DNA of 64,000 bases from JBBKWU01 sp037969035 (GCA_037969035.1 JBBKWU010000019.1:1-64000); one strand, 5' to 3'; shown: positions 36,065-45,693, counted from the first letter of the stretch. A program made the numbers and translations. The notes: generated from the sequence alone by a model not told the origin.

Positions 36065-37438
36065 CTATGTTTTTTGGTTCAAGCGAACTTTTTCGAAGTA
36101 TCCGTCGATGCCTTTTATCAGCGCGGAGATGATTTTCATGCGGTGATCAGGGCGAGATAAGAGCTGTGCTTCGGTTTTATTTGACAAAAATCCGAGCTCA
36201 ATCAAGACCGAGGGAATGTCGGGCGCCTTCAAAACAGCGAAGCCCGCATAGCGGTGCGGACGCTCTAGTGTGCGAATGCCTCTGCCGTCCATTTCACTTA
36301 CGAGGGTGTTGGCGAAAAATTTGGATTGGTTCATGGTGTCGCGCATTGTGAGATCAACAAGGATATTGGCGACTTCTTTGTCTTCGTGGCTTAGATCAAC
36401 GCCTGCAATGAGATCGGCTTTGTTCTCGCGCGAGGCAAGGCTTTCTGTCTGTTTGTCTGATGCTTTCTCGGATAACGTATATATAGAGGCACCGCTTACG
36501 TTTGATTTACCGATTGTATCGGCATGAAGTGAGATAAACAGATCAGCCTTTTTCTTCCGCGCGACATCAACGCGTTGGTACAGTTTTAAATAGGTGTCAT
36601 TGCTACGTGTTAACTCGGCACGGTAACGTCCCGTTGCAATAAGGGCTTGCCTAAGCTCTTGCGCGGCAGAAAGAACAATGTGTTTTTCAAAAATACCGTT
36701 TGCACCAATAGCCCCCGGATCAACACCGCCGTGACCGGGGTCAATAATAATGAGTGGTTTTTCAACAATCGCTGGCGGGACATAAACAGGAGGAGCATCA
36801 GATGCGGCATAATCTTGTGCGGCTCTTGGTTTATGCCCTGGTATGACCATTCCAGATGAGGTGGAGCGTTGTACGAGCGGCCGTTCTTCCGCCTGTTGCG
36901 GCGGAGGTGGCTGTGCGGTAGGCGGAGGTTCTGGTGCGCGCGGCTGAGAGAGTTCAGCCGTTTCGGCGGTCGCATTCGGCACATCAAGTATGCCGTGGAT
37001 GCGGTCTTTTTCTTGTGCGAAATTAGAGGAAGATGTTTTGGCAAAATCTATGACCAACCTGTCAGGAACGCCTTGGTTCGCGCGCAGGATAAAGGCGGAC
37101 TTAATTAACATGGGCTGGCTTAGGTCAACAACAATGCGTGAAATCCCAGATTGTAGCTTGCCCTGCCGTATGGATTTTACACCGCTTGTTGTGGGCTTGC
37201 TGATGCTGTTAACGTTCCAACTATATTCGGGAAGGTCAATAACCAGCCTGTATGGGCTATCTAGAACAAAGGTTCTGAATTTTGAGACTTCGTTTAATTC
37301 CAACACCATACGCGTCTTATCGGCATGAATTCCGAAGCGAATTTCATTGACGCTGAGTGCTTGTGCGGGGAGTGCTGTAAAAAAGAACAGCGCAAAAAGC
37401 GCAAGTAAAAAATATGTGTGTTGTTTTTCTCGTAACAA
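36065..37438 (-). CDS. amiC: N-acetylmuramoyl-L-alanine amidase (AmiC type)
   Basis: A 457-residue periplasmic amidase that splits septal peptidoglycan. It has a signal peptide (LLALFALFFFTALPAQA), an AMIN domain (about 29-135) for septal localisation, a Pro/Gln-rich linker (about 165-195) and an Amidase_3 domain with zinc ligands in DPGHGG, FEKH and SLHAD and the catalytic Glu in LIELGFLSN. The best start is a TTG at 37438, since no ATG gives the signal peptide. It is divergent from rne. Confidence 0.92.
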   Translation of the reverse strand: MLREKQHTYFLLALFALFFFTALPAQALSVNEIRFGIHADKTRMVLELNEVSKFRTFVLDSPYRLVIDLPEYSWNVNSISKPTTSGVKSIRQGKLQSGISRIVVDLSQPMLIKSAFILRANQGVPDRLVIDFAKTSSSNFAQEKDRIHGILDVPNATAETAELSQPRAPEPPPTAQPPPPQQAEERPLVQRSTSSGMVIPGHKPRAAQDYAASDAPPVYVPPAIVEKPLIIIDPGHGGVDPGAIGANGIFEKHIVLSAAQELRQALIATGRYRAELTRSNDTYLKLYQRVDVARKKKADLFISLHADTIGKSNVSGASIYTLSEKASDKQTESLASRENKADLIAGVDLSHEDKEVANILVDLTMRDTMNQSKFFANTLVSEMDGRGIRTLERPHRYAGFAVLKAPDIPSVLIELGFLSNKTEAQLLSRPDHRMKIISALIKGIDGYFEKVRLNQKT

Positions 37439-37937
37439 AATTATGAAACCTGTACTGTTTATTAATAGTCTCCATCATAAAACTAGCCCTCCCGTGAAGT
37501 AAATAGAGAACTCGGCAGATATACGCATCAATATGCATTTTACGGCGAGAAACGGGCATAAAAACAGAACGCAAAAACTATTTTGATCGCCATGCAATTT
37601 TTTTGTTGCTGTTCTGCCTAACACTGAGTATTCTGCACTTTGCGACACGTTGTGGTTTTAGCATTTGATTAGATATTTTAAGGTTTCGCTAGCCTCAACG
37701 GGATGAAAAGACGACTTTTATTTAAGTTGGCAGTGGTCGATCGGTTCGACAATAGGTAAAGACGTAAGACAAAAACGTAACATATTGTAGGAAACGTAGC
37801 GAAAACAGGCCCGTCAACAGGACGAAGGCTTTTTATCCATTCAGAAATTATGTATTAACGGTTTGCGTCACGCAGCCCTGACACATCATATCGTCGCATA
37901 TTGATGATGGCGTTTTGTGACGTTCAGGAGAATTAAA
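37439..37937. other. amiC-rne intergenic region and long rne leader
   Basis: No gene is evident in 500 bases. The half nearest rne has small hairpins, for example CGTC-AACAG-GACG at about 37811-37823 and CATCATAT...ATATTGATG at about 37885-37907. RNase E mRNAs of other bacteria carry long leaders that mediate autoregulation by RNase E; this could be the same, by analogy only. Confidence 0.4.
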
Positions 37938-40520
37938 ATGACTAAAAAAATGTTAATTGATGCAACGCATGTTGAAGAAACACGGGTTGTAGTGGTTGAT
38001 GAGAATCGTCTCGTTGACTTTGACTATGAGAGTAAATTCAGAAAACAACTTAAGGGCAGTATCTTTCTTGCCAAGGTAACGCGGGTGGAGCCATCGCTTC
38101 AGGCCGCGTTTGTTAATTTTGGCGGTAATCGCCATGGTTTCTTACCGTTTTCTGAAATCCATCCCGATTATTTCCGTATCCCGATTGCAGACCGTGAAGC
38201 CTTGATCGAGGAACAGCGCGCAGAAATGGAAGCTCGTCAGGCTGAAATCGAAGCAGAAGATGCTGCCGAAGCCGCCAAAGAAGGCGGAAATGGTAAGGAA
38301 GCTGCCGAAGATGATTCGGATGATCTAGATGACGATGATGCTGAAGATGACGATGGCGAAAATGATGCTGAAGATGAAAATGCTTCGGGTGATGACGCTA
38401 GCGGCGATAAAAAGCAAGGCGGACGTGGCAGAGGCCGTGGGCGCAACAACTACCGCGGCAGAGGCCGTGGACGTAATAATCAAGGCGCACGCAGCAAGCA
38501 AGTCGAAATGATCGGCGGCGATGATGCGGACGGTGAACAACCAATTCGTCCTTCCACACGTAAGAATTACAAAATTCAGGAAGTTATAAAACGCGGTCAA
38601 ATTATGCTTATCCAAGCATCTCGTGAAGAGCGCGGCAATAAAGGTGCGGCAGTATCGACTTATATATCATTGCCGGGTCGTTATTGTGTATTGATGCCAA
38701 ACAGCCCGCGTGCGGGTGGTGTGAGCCGTAAAATTGCGAGCTTTAAAGATCGCCGTAGATTACGTGAAATTCTTGATGAGTTGAGCGTTCCAGATGGTAT
38801 GTCCGTTATCGTTCGTACCGCAGGAACAGAGCGTACGAAGACAGAAATTAAACGTGATTTGGATTATTTGACCAAGCTTTGGAACGGTATTCGTGAAAAC
38901 ACACTAGCGGCGACAGCACCAGCGGTAATTCACGAGGAAGCCAACCTTATGCGTCGTGCTATTCGTGATGTTTATTCGAGTGAAGTCGATGAGATTTTGG
39001 TGTCTGGTGATGCAGGTTTTAAAATGGCGAAGGACTTCATGAAAATGATGATCCCATCCCATGTTAAAAAAGTGATCGAGTATAAAGACGACACGATTCC
39101 TTTGTTCCAGCGCTATCACGTGGAGAGCCAAATTCAAGAAATCGGACAAACAACGGCAACGTTGAAATCTGGTGGCTATCTTGTGATTAACCCGACTGAG
39201 GCTTTGGTCTCTGTTGATGTGAACTCGGGGCGTGCGACGAAAGAACGTCATATTGAGGAAACAGCTCTTAAAACAAACCTTGAGGCCGCAGACGAAGTTG
39301 CACGCCAGCTAAGGTTGCGTGATTTGGGCGGTTTGGTTGTTATCGACTTTATCGATATGGAAGATCGCCGCAATAACCGTAAGGTTGAAAACCGTTTGCG
39401 TGATGCGCTTTCGGGGGATCGTGCCAGAATTCAGGTCGGTCGCATTTCATCGTTTGGTTTGTTAGAGCTATCCCGTCAACGCTTGAACCCAAGCTTGACG
39501 GAGGCTCAGTTTGAGCAATGCCCACATTGTAAAGGCGTCGGCCAAATTCGTTCGATTGACTCGGCGGCTATTATTGCCCTGCGTTCATTGGAAGAAGAGG
39601 GCGTGCGTAAGCGTTCAAGCGAAGTATTGCTTCAGCTTCCGAATGATGTCGCGCTTTATATTCTAAACAATAAGCGTGCGATGCTTGCTGAGCTTGAGGA
39701 GCGTTATAGCTTCCGTGTGTCCATTCGTGTGAACGATGAGATTGATGCGCGAACATTCTTGATCGAGCCTTTATCGTCTAACGGTGATGATGGCGACGGC
39801 AACGATGATGCTGTGGAAGAGCCAAAAGCGGACACTCGCAACAACAACAGCAATAATAATAGCAATAATAGTAACAATGGTGGTCAACAAGCGGCGCAAC
39901 ATAAGCCACAGGACGGCTCACCAGAAGATCGTGGCCCTGGTAATGGTCGTCGTCGTGGTCGTCGTGGTGGTCGCGGTCGTCGTGGTGGTCGCGGTCGTAA
40001 CCCTGAGAATCAGAATGCTGAAAATGGTGGCGAGAACACGGCGGCTGACACGCAGAATTCTGGTAATGCTAAGCCAAGTGATAACGTTCCTGATGACAAT
40101 GTGGGTAACAAAAAAGGCGTTGATACTCATGCTGACACTCATCTTGACGCAAAAACGGATCAAAAACCAAAGCGTAGCCGTAAGCCAGCAGCAGCTAAGC
40201 CTGTAAAAGCGGCGGCAACTCTTAAGGCGGATAAACCTGCTGCCAAAGCGACGAAAGCGAAAGCAACTGATGTTGCTAAAGACGTTGTTAAAGAAGAGCC
40301 AAAGCCAGCAGCAAAGAAAAAAACTGCAGCGAAGCCAAAAGCAGCGGCAAAGCCTAAGAAGTCAGATGATGCGAAAGGCGCAAGCGAAAGCAAAGCACCA
40401 GAAACCATCGAGCAAGCAAAGCCATCGAATGATGTAAAGCCTGCTAAAAAGGACTACGAGGTTGTTAATGAAGAGCCACAAAAAAAGAAAAAAGGCTGGT
40501 GGAGTAAGGCAACGGATTAA
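37938..40520 (+). CDS. rne: Ribonuclease E
   Basis: An 860-residue RNase E/G, the core of the RNA degradosome. CAGGAG precedes the ATG at 37938. The S1 domain (about 38-215) contains a large insert (about 91-207): an acidic run at 106-157 followed by RG repeats at 161-179. The catalytic DNase-I-like domain has D427 in VDVNSGR and a second Asp in DFIDMED. The zinc link is C528-P-H-C531. The tail (about 630-860) is disordered, with an Arg/Gly block (RRRGRRGGRGRRGGRG) and a Lys/Ala-rich stretch, probably RNA- and partner-binding. Confidence 0.95.
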   Translation: MTKKMLIDATHVEETRVVVVDENRLVDFDYESKFRKQLKGSIFLAKVTRVEPSLQAAFVNFGGNRHGFLPFSEIHPDYFRIPIADREALIEEQRAEMEARQAEIEAEDAAEAAKEGGNGKEAAEDDSDDLDDDDAEDDDGENDAEDENASGDDASGDKKQGGRGRGRGRNNYRGRGRGRNNQGARSKQVEMIGGDDADGEQPIRPSTRKNYKIQEVIKRGQIMLIQASREERGNKGAAVSTYISLPGRYCVLMPNSPRAGGVSRKIASFKDRRRLREILDELSVPDGMSVIVRTAGTERTKTEIKRDLDYLTKLWNGIRENTLAATAPAVIHEEANLMRRAIRDVYSSEVDEILVSGDAGFKMAKDFMKMMIPSHVKKVIEYKDDTIPLFQRYHVESQIQEIGQTTATLKSGGYLVINPTEALVSVDVNSGRATKERHIEETALKTNLEAADEVARQLRLRDLGGLVVIDFIDMEDRRNNRKVENRLRDALSGDRARIQVGRISSFGLLELSRQRLNPSLTEAQFEQCPHCKGVGQIRSIDSAAIIALRSLEEEGVRKRSSEVLLQLPNDVALYILNNKRAMLAELEERYSFRVSIRVNDEIDARTFLIEPLSSNGDDGDGNDDAVEEPKADTRNNNSNNNSNNSNNGGQQAAQHKPQDGSPEDRGPGNGRRRGRRGGRGRRGGRGRNPENQNAENGGENTAADTQNSGNAKPSDNVPDDNVGNKKGVDTHADTHLDAKTDQKPKRSRKPAAAKPVKAAATLKADKPAAKATKAKATDVAKDVVKEEPKPAAKKKTAAKPKAAAKPKKSDDAKGASESKAPETIEQAKPSNDVKPAKKDYEVVNEEPQKKKKGWWSKATD

Positions 40521-40864
40521 TCCTTGTCCTCTAGGCACAGCCCTCACTTATTGATTTTAGAAAGCGCGGCCTTTGGGTTGCGTTTTTTATTGTGGATCGG
40601 GGGAGAGCCTAAAATACAAAGGGCGATTAAGGTCCGTAAAACCAATTTAATGTTTTATGTATAATTTAACCATATCTTTACAAGAATTTTGCTAAAATTT
40701 TAGATAGAGGGTGACACAATTAACAGGTTATGGTCAGTCGAAAATTTTTCGATTATTTGGTTAGATGTGAACATGTCATTCGGTTTTTGCTTTGGAGGCT
40801 AACCCCGCAAACATTCTTGCCTCCGGAAGTGTAAAAATTGAACGATTTTCCCCCTCCTTGTTCT
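40521..40864 (+). ncRNA. Candidate non-coding RNA between rne and next gene
   Basis: No ORF is found, yet the region ends in a very strong terminator. A weak promoter (TTTACA at 40676, 17 bases, TTAGAT near 40699-40704) could start an RNA of about 185 nt ending in the terminator at 40865-40897. Inside are GGAGGC (40794-40799) pairing with GCCTCC (40819-40824), GAAAAT (about 40740) with ATTTTC (40845-40850), and GAGGG (40707-40711) with CCCTC (40852-40856), giving a nested long hairpin. It may alternatively be the rne 3' UTR. Confidence 0.4.
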
Positions 40865-40897
40865 AGCCACCAGGTTTTTTCCTGGTGGCTTTTTTTT
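40865..40897 (+). terminator. Very strong intrinsic terminator
   Basis: AGCCACCAGG and CCTGGTGGCT form a perfect 10-bp stem with a TTTTTT loop, followed by seven T. Confidence 0.96.
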
Positions 40898-40909
40898 GTA
40901 TTCTGTGTC

Positions 40910-40918
40910 TGTTATAAA
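40910..40918 (+). promoter_or_regulatory. Extended -10 promoter of the secreted protein gene
   Basis: TGT followed by TATAAA (40913-40918), about 42 bases before the ATG and directly after the terminator, so the gene is likely transcribed on its own. Confidence 0.4.
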
Positions 40919-40959
40919 GACGGAGTAAATAGTTACTTGGACACGAAAGGGTGCACCTT

Positions 40960-41703
40960 ATGAAATATTTAAATTCTATATTACTTGCCTTGCTTTTGGT
41001 TACAGCAACTGTGACTGTGCCAGCCAATGCACAAGATAAAGCGGAAGCAACAGAAGCGCAGCAGGATGATTCCTCGCAAAAAGAAGAAAAAAAGGCAGAT
41101 GATCCTGTTCTTGAGCAATTGCGCGCGAATAACCCATATTTGGATAAATTGCAGGAAGCGTCAGTCGAGTTTATTAAAGATGTACCAGATGACGGTGTCA
41201 AAGCACTCTATTTGATCCGCGAAGCTTACGGTATCTTGCGCAGTGTTCACTCTGTGAAAAAAGATGTTGGGCATGCTGTTGATCTGTGCGGCAAAGAAAA
41301 TTCTGATTTAGAAGGTGATATGGATAGCCGTTTTAAAGAATGGAGCGACAATGTTACGCCTGCTCTGAAAACGCAGGATGAAAAATTGGATGCATTGATT
41401 AAAAAGCAATCCTACAAGAAGCCCAAAGATGTTAAATCTTACTTGAAAAACATTGATAATGCCGCTGAATACGCAGATAAAATGCTGGATAAGCAAGTTG
41501 TGACAACACCTGATGCTTGCCAGTCATTGTTGGAATCGATGGACCGTACGGAAACAAATATCGTTGAATTGCTTGGGCAGACAGCGATGCCAGAATTAAA
41601 TGATGATGGCACGGCGGTGGATAAAAACGTTGCGAAAGAAGACGAGTCCGCAGAAGAAGATGCCGGAGATGAATCAACAGAAGAAGATAAGAAAGCCGAA
41701 TAA
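40960..41703 (+). CDS. Secreted helical protein, unknown
   Basis: A 247-residue protein with a signal peptide (MKYLNSILLALLLVTATVTV, likely cleavage after ANA). The mature part is highly charged, with an acidic N-terminal stretch, a helical middle (about 60-210) holding two cysteines (VDLCGKE, PDACQSL) that may form a disulphide, and an acidic tail. The start at 40960 has AAAGGG upstream. No known family was recognised. It probably acts in the periplasm. Confidence 0.65.
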   Translation: MKYLNSILLALLLVTATVTVPANAQDKAEATEAQQDDSSQKEEKKADDPVLEQLRANNPYLDKLQEASVEFIKDVPDDGVKALYLIREAYGILRSVHSVKKDVGHAVDLCGKENSDLEGDMDSRFKEWSDNVTPALKTQDEKLDALIKKQSYKKPKDVKSYLKNIDNAAEYADKMLDKQVVTTPDACQSLLESMDRTETNIVELLGQTAMPELNDDGTAVDKNVAKEDESAEEDAGDESTEEDKKAE

Positions 41704-41726
41704 AGCATAAAACAGGCTTCAACATT

Positions 41727-41766
41727 AAAAAAGGGCACTTCTGCATTGATCAGAGTGCCCTTTTAT
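41727..41766. terminator. Bidirectional terminator
   Basis: AAAAAAGGGCACT and AGTGCCCTTTT pair across about 14 bases; T-runs exist on both strands, so it can serve both the secreted protein gene and the convergent glycosyltransferase. Confidence 0.85.
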
Positions 41767-41792
41767 TATCAGTGATTTTGGCGGCGATGTGC

Positions 41793-42818
41793 CTAGCGTT
41801 TTATGCTCGAATAGAGTGCACTAACATTCTTTTTGAACGCTTCTTTTGTGAAGTCTTTGTCGTATGCCTTTTTACCGTTGGCGACGATGTAGGCACGTAG
41901 TTGATCGTCTGTAATGGCGCGATTTATGGATTTAGCAAGCGCATCAACATCATTGATTTCAACAATAAGACCGTTTTCTTCGTTGGTGACATAGGCTTTG
42001 GGGCCTTGCGCTTTTGCGGTGACCAAGGGGGTTTCTGTGCCCCATGCTTCGATCACAACGGCGCCAAATGGCTCATACCGTGAGGGGAAGACGCAAATAT
42101 CCGCTGTTGCAAGCAGGGCTTCGCGGTCATTGCGCCAACCTAAAAAGCGAACGCGGTTATCAAGCTTTAACGCTTTCATTTGCGCTTTTAATTCTTGCTC
42201 AATCGGGCCTGAGCCAGCGATCCATAAATAAGCATCGGGTACTTTGACCATGGCATCAAGTAATGTATCCAAGCCCTTTTTCTGGTGAAGGCGGGCAAGC
42301 GATAGCAATAGCGGCACATCATCTGGCGTATCAAATTCCGCACGATTAAGCGGCACGCCCTTTGGAAATTCAGCATACACATGTAAAACAAAAACATTCG
42401 CAGCATCAATGCCTTGGCGCACAATATGATCGGCAATGTCTTGTGTTACGGCAACGTGGTATTGGCATTTATTAAAACGTTCGGGCTTGTAATAACCACC
42501 ATACCAGCCGATATTTGCGTGACTACCTTCAACAGCAAAGGTGCCCGCGCGCCCCATCCAGTTATGGACGATGTCGGGTTTAAACTCGTTCACGGCTTTT
42601 TTTATGGCGTGTGATGTTGGCCATGGGAAATAATTCGCATAGGACGCTTTGTTCAGAGGGATGTTTAGGTTCTGGATCTCTTGGACTTTATGTGCGCTAT
42701 TGAAGCGCGTAACAACGCGTTGCTCGTAATCAAGCTCATGAATGGCTTTTACAGCATCAAGGAAAAACGTTTCCGCGCCGCCAACAGACGCGCCTGCTAT
42801 GGAATGTAAGATACGCAT
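41793..42818 (-). CDS. Glycosyltransferase, GT4 type
   Basis: A 341-residue GT-B glycosyltransferase. The N-terminal pattern ILHSIAGASVGGAE binds acceptor/donor; the C-terminal domain holds FPSRYEPFGAVVIEAWGTE, the EPFGxxxxEA donor-sugar motif. It probably adds a sugar in lipopolysaccharide or another surface glycan. GAGGAG precedes the ATG. No other glycan gene is adjacent. Confidence 0.9.
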   Translation of the reverse strand: MRILHSIAGASVGGAETFFLDAVKAIHELDYEQRVVTRFNSAHKVQEIQNLNIPLNKASYANYFPWPTSHAIKKAVNEFKPDIVHNWMGRAGTFAVEGSHANIGWYGGYYKPERFNKCQYHVAVTQDIADHIVRQGIDAANVFVLHVYAEFPKGVPLNRAEFDTPDDVPLLLSLARLHQKKGLDTLLDAMVKVPDAYLWIAGSGPIEQELKAQMKALKLDNRVRFLGWRNDREALLATADICVFPSRYEPFGAVVIEAWGTETPLVTAKAQGPKAYVTNEENGLIVEINDVDALAKSINRAITDDQLRAYIVANGKKAYDKDFTKEAFKKNVSALYSSIKR

Positions 42819-42937
42819 ATCAATAAATCTCCTCGTTTAATCACAGTAAATCGGTTTTACCATGTTTGCGGCGGCGGTTGTAGGAAAAATCAGAGTTCTA
42901 TCATCGTTTTGTGGCGGGCCTTGTTTGGGCGAAAAGT

Positions 42938-42966
42938 TTGAATTTTTAGGTTTTTTATGGCATAAT
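42938..42966 (+). promoter_or_regulatory. Promoter for the 43042 gene
   Basis: TTGAAT (42938-42943), a 17-base spacer and CATAAT (42961-42966). Confidence 0.65.
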
Positions 42967-43041
42967 GGGTCTAATTATAAAAAATGGTGTGTATGGTTCG
43001 ATGATTGCATAAATTGGGAACCATAATGAAAATAGAGGGTT

Positions 43042-43842
43042 ATGGCGCAATATAGCTCAAAAAATACGGGAAAACCGCAGCCGCAAGCTCCAATTGATGG
43101 GGCTGGTTTTGGCGCGGATGGTGAACAGAAAAAAAAGCGTAAGTTTCCGAAAGGTTTGCTTGTGGGAGCATTTGCTGCTGCGGCACTTGGGGGCGGCATC
43201 ATGTTTGCTAATTTATCGCGTGAGGATGACGTGCCGCGTACGTTGAACAACCAAGATTTTAACAATGCAGCTATTATCTCCGAAGAGTCGCTGTTTTTCG
43301 GTACGAATAGCGGCGAGTATAAGGAATATCAATGGTTTGTTTCTGAGGGGCGCGTTGCTTCTGGTGCGAGTTATATAGCGATATCAGAGAGTTTAAATAA
43401 AATTTATGAAGTCAGCCCTCATACGATTCAAGGCGTTGCGGGTGTTAAATATACGGATGTGACGGATCAGGTTCAAGCGACGGACTATAATGGACGCGTC
43501 GTGGTTTCTGACCATCATCATCGACAGTTTAGTAAGGTTTTAAGGCAGTTTGATGATTTAAACGCAGATTTTGATCCTGAGATCGGAATTGTGAAGTTGA
43601 CCGATAACGCAGAAAACACGTTTAGTTATCATATCTATCAAAATGAAGCGGGGTATGGGGACGTTAAGATTATTAGCGATGCCTATTTAGCGGCGCATGG
43701 CGACGTGATTGATCGTGCCGCAGCACAAATGGCAAGCATGGGGCAAGCGGCCCTTCTATGGGATAACGGCATTAATTGGCCAGCCTTTATGTCAAAAACA
43801 AATTCACGATGCGCACAGGAAGCACGTTGCTCGTTATCGTAA
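43042..43842 (+). CDS. Unknown single-pass membrane protein
   Basis: A 266-residue protein. Residues 1-37 are polar and Lys-rich, one membrane segment lies at about 41-58 (LLVGAFAAAALGGGIMFA), and the rest should be periplasmic. GAGGG lies six bases before the ATG. No family was recognised. It forms a unit with the next gene, 33 bases downstream. Confidence 0.65.
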   Translation: MAQYSSKNTGKPQPQAPIDGAGFGADGEQKKKRKFPKGLLVGAFAAAALGGGIMFANLSREDDVPRTLNNQDFNNAAIISEESLFFGTNSGEYKEYQWFVSEGRVASGASYIAISESLNKIYEVSPHTIQGVAGVKYTDVTDQVQATDYNGRVVVSDHHHRQFSKVLRQFDDLNADFDPEIGIVKLTDNAENTFSYHIYQNEAGYGDVKIISDAYLAAHGDVIDRAAAQMASMGQAALLWDNGINWPAFMSKTNSRCAQEARCSLS

Positions 43843-43875
43843 GTATTAGAAAAGAAGAAGTAAGAGAGAAAAAAG

Positions 43876-44643
43876 ATGGCAAATGATGATGTTACACCAC
43901 CAACAGGTGATCAGGGCGCAGAAAAGGCCAAACTTGCACAGCAATTTGGCAAGGCCGCGCCTGATGCTAATGCGGATGAAGGTGAGAAGGAGTTTGAAGC
44001 TCTTGTCAAAAGAGATGGTATTGAAAAAATATTAGATGACGATGATTACGATAATAATAAACGTATACAAGAGGAAATGCACGCCCGTGAACAGCAGCGC
44101 CGTGACGACGCCGATGGCGTGGACAGAAATAAAAAACTCCCCCTTGCCAGCTTTAATGACCCCGCGAAGGGAACTGAGCCAGAAGGTGGTACTGGACACA
44201 AATATGAAGGCAATCATTTTAAAGATTTTATTACTTACGGCCTTCGCGATAAAGGCAGTTTTTATCAGTTCAATAGTGAAAAAATAACCGACAAACAATT
44301 GCGCCGTATGATTATACGTGCACATTGCGATAAAAATTGGTCGCAGCTATTTTTCTATGGCAAGGATGGCAAGTTGGATCAACAGCTCACCTCACGAGCC
44401 ACCAATATTGTGGCCAGCTTTAAGGGATCTGAATCACCTATATTACGGGAAATTGCAAAAAACATGCATGTATCTCCCGTCAGTATGCGCGAGGTTGAAC
44501 CGTTTAAGGCTTGGAACCCATTGGCTCATGTCGGAAAAGGGATGGAAAATTGGGGTAGAGATAGAGCCGCCAAAAAGGACGAGCGCCTGAATAGTGGCGG
44601 TGGTATTCTCGGTGGTAAAGGTGCGGCCGCATTAGTTAGCTAA
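43876..44643 (+). CDS. Unknown soluble protein (weak LPD7-like segment)
   Basis: A 255-residue soluble protein. The N-terminal half is charged and probably disordered. Residues about 125-200 (YQFNSEKITDKQLRRMIIRA then NWSQLFFYGKDGKLDQQL) weakly resemble LPD7-type domains of polyvalent proteins and relaxases, but this is only a pattern impression. The end is Gly-rich (GGGILGGKGAAALVS). It follows the membrane protein gene in a likely operon. Confidence 0.6.
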   Translation: MANDDVTPPTGDQGAEKAKLAQQFGKAAPDANADEGEKEFEALVKRDGIEKILDDDDYDNNKRIQEEMHAREQQRRDDADGVDRNKKLPLASFNDPAKGTEPEGGTGHKYEGNHFKDFITYGLRDKGSFYQFNSEKITDKQLRRMIIRAHCDKNWSQLFFYGKDGKLDQQLTSRATNIVASFKGSESPILREIAKNMHVSPVSMREVEPFKAWNPLAHVGKGMENWGRDRAAKKDERLNSGGGILGGKGAAALVS

Positions 44644-44647
44644 TATC

Positions 44648-45667
44648 TTACGCGTTATTTCCCTTAAGTTTATAACATTCTATGAGTAGTAATGTCAGAA
44701 GGACAATGGCACCAGCTTGGTGCATTGCCGCGAGCGGAAGATAGGCTTGCGTGAGTAGTGTTGATATCCCCAACCCAATTTGAATAAAAACCATCGCGCC
44801 GAGTAAATAGGCGCGGACACGTACAGAAAACCCAATAATTAAAATCCCTGTAACCATCGCAATCCAGCGATGGAAAAACTGTACCCACGCTTGCTCTTCC
44901 ATAATACTGGAATTATTGAATTTTTCTGGCGGTGTGAAGTTTCCGTTCATGAGCGGGAAGGTATTGTATATTTGCCCCGCATTTAAACCTGCAACAAAAG
45001 CGCCCCAAATGATGGTGATTGAAAGAAGCGTTAAGCACCCCCAGCCCCATATTTTTACTGTACGTGTGGCGGCTCGATCGGAGCGTTTTGCGGTTGTCGC
45101 GGCGTTTATGCTTTTCAGATCAAGTGCTGTCCAGCATAGGAGCGCATAGATAAGTAACGCCATGGACAGGTGTGTGGCAAGGCGGTAATGGCTGACGTCT
45201 GTGCGATCAACAAAACCACTAACGACCATCCAATAGCCAACGGCACCTTGTAAGCCACCCAAAAACAACAGGCCGATAAAACGCGGTTTAAAGCCTTGAG
45301 GTATCTGTTTGCGCACCCAGAACCAGATGAGCGGTATGGCAAAAACAATACCGATTAAACGTCCCCACAGCCTGTGAAACCACTCCCAAAAGAAAATGGT
45401 TTTGAAGTCGGCGAGCTGCATCCAGCTATGTTGGAATTTAAATTCCGAGGTTTGACGGTAAAGATCAAAATTTCGCTGCCATTCGGCCTCATTAAGCGGC
45501 GGCAGCGCGCCCATCACAGGGTTCCATTCGACAATGGATAGGCCAGACTCCGTGAGGCGTGTTATCGCGCCTATAATCGCCATGGCAAACACCATAAAGC
45601 AGCAGACGTACAGCCAGTGAATGATGCGTTTGTGGGGCGATGCGTTCATGGAATTTTGTGCGGGCAT
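44648..45667 (-). CDS. ctaA: Heme A synthase (COX15 type)
   Basis: A 339-residue membrane enzyme that oxidises heme O to heme A for cytochrome oxidase. Eight membrane segments are visible. Conserved parts are GAITRLTESGLSIVEWNPV, FKTIFFWEWFHRLWGR with a heme-ligand His, HYRLATHLSMAL and the C-terminal AWVQFFHRWIA and LPLAAMHQAGA. This is the COX15 type of Alphaproteobacteria and mitochondria. An ATG six codons downstream is an alternative start. Confidence 0.93.
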   Translation of the reverse strand: MPAQNSMNASPHKRIIHWLYVCCFMVFAMAIIGAITRLTESGLSIVEWNPVMGALPPLNEAEWQRNFDLYRQTSEFKFQHSWMQLADFKTIFFWEWFHRLWGRLIGIVFAIPLIWFWVRKQIPQGFKPRFIGLLFLGGLQGAVGYWMVVSGFVDRTDVSHYRLATHLSMALLIYALLCWTALDLKSINAATTAKRSDRAATRTVKIWGWGCLTLLSITIIWGAFVAGLNAGQIYNTFPLMNGNFTPPEKFNNSSIMEEQAWVQFFHRWIAMVTGILIIGFSVRVRAYLLGAMVFIQIGLGISTLLTQAYLPLAAMHQAGAIVLLTLLLIECYKLKGNNA

Positions 45668-45693
45668 TGTTTCTAAACTCGATCAAACTCTAA

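Noticed and set aside
39784..40206. Second long ORF inside rne
   Set aside because: Shadow frame of the repetitive RG- and Asn-coding tail.
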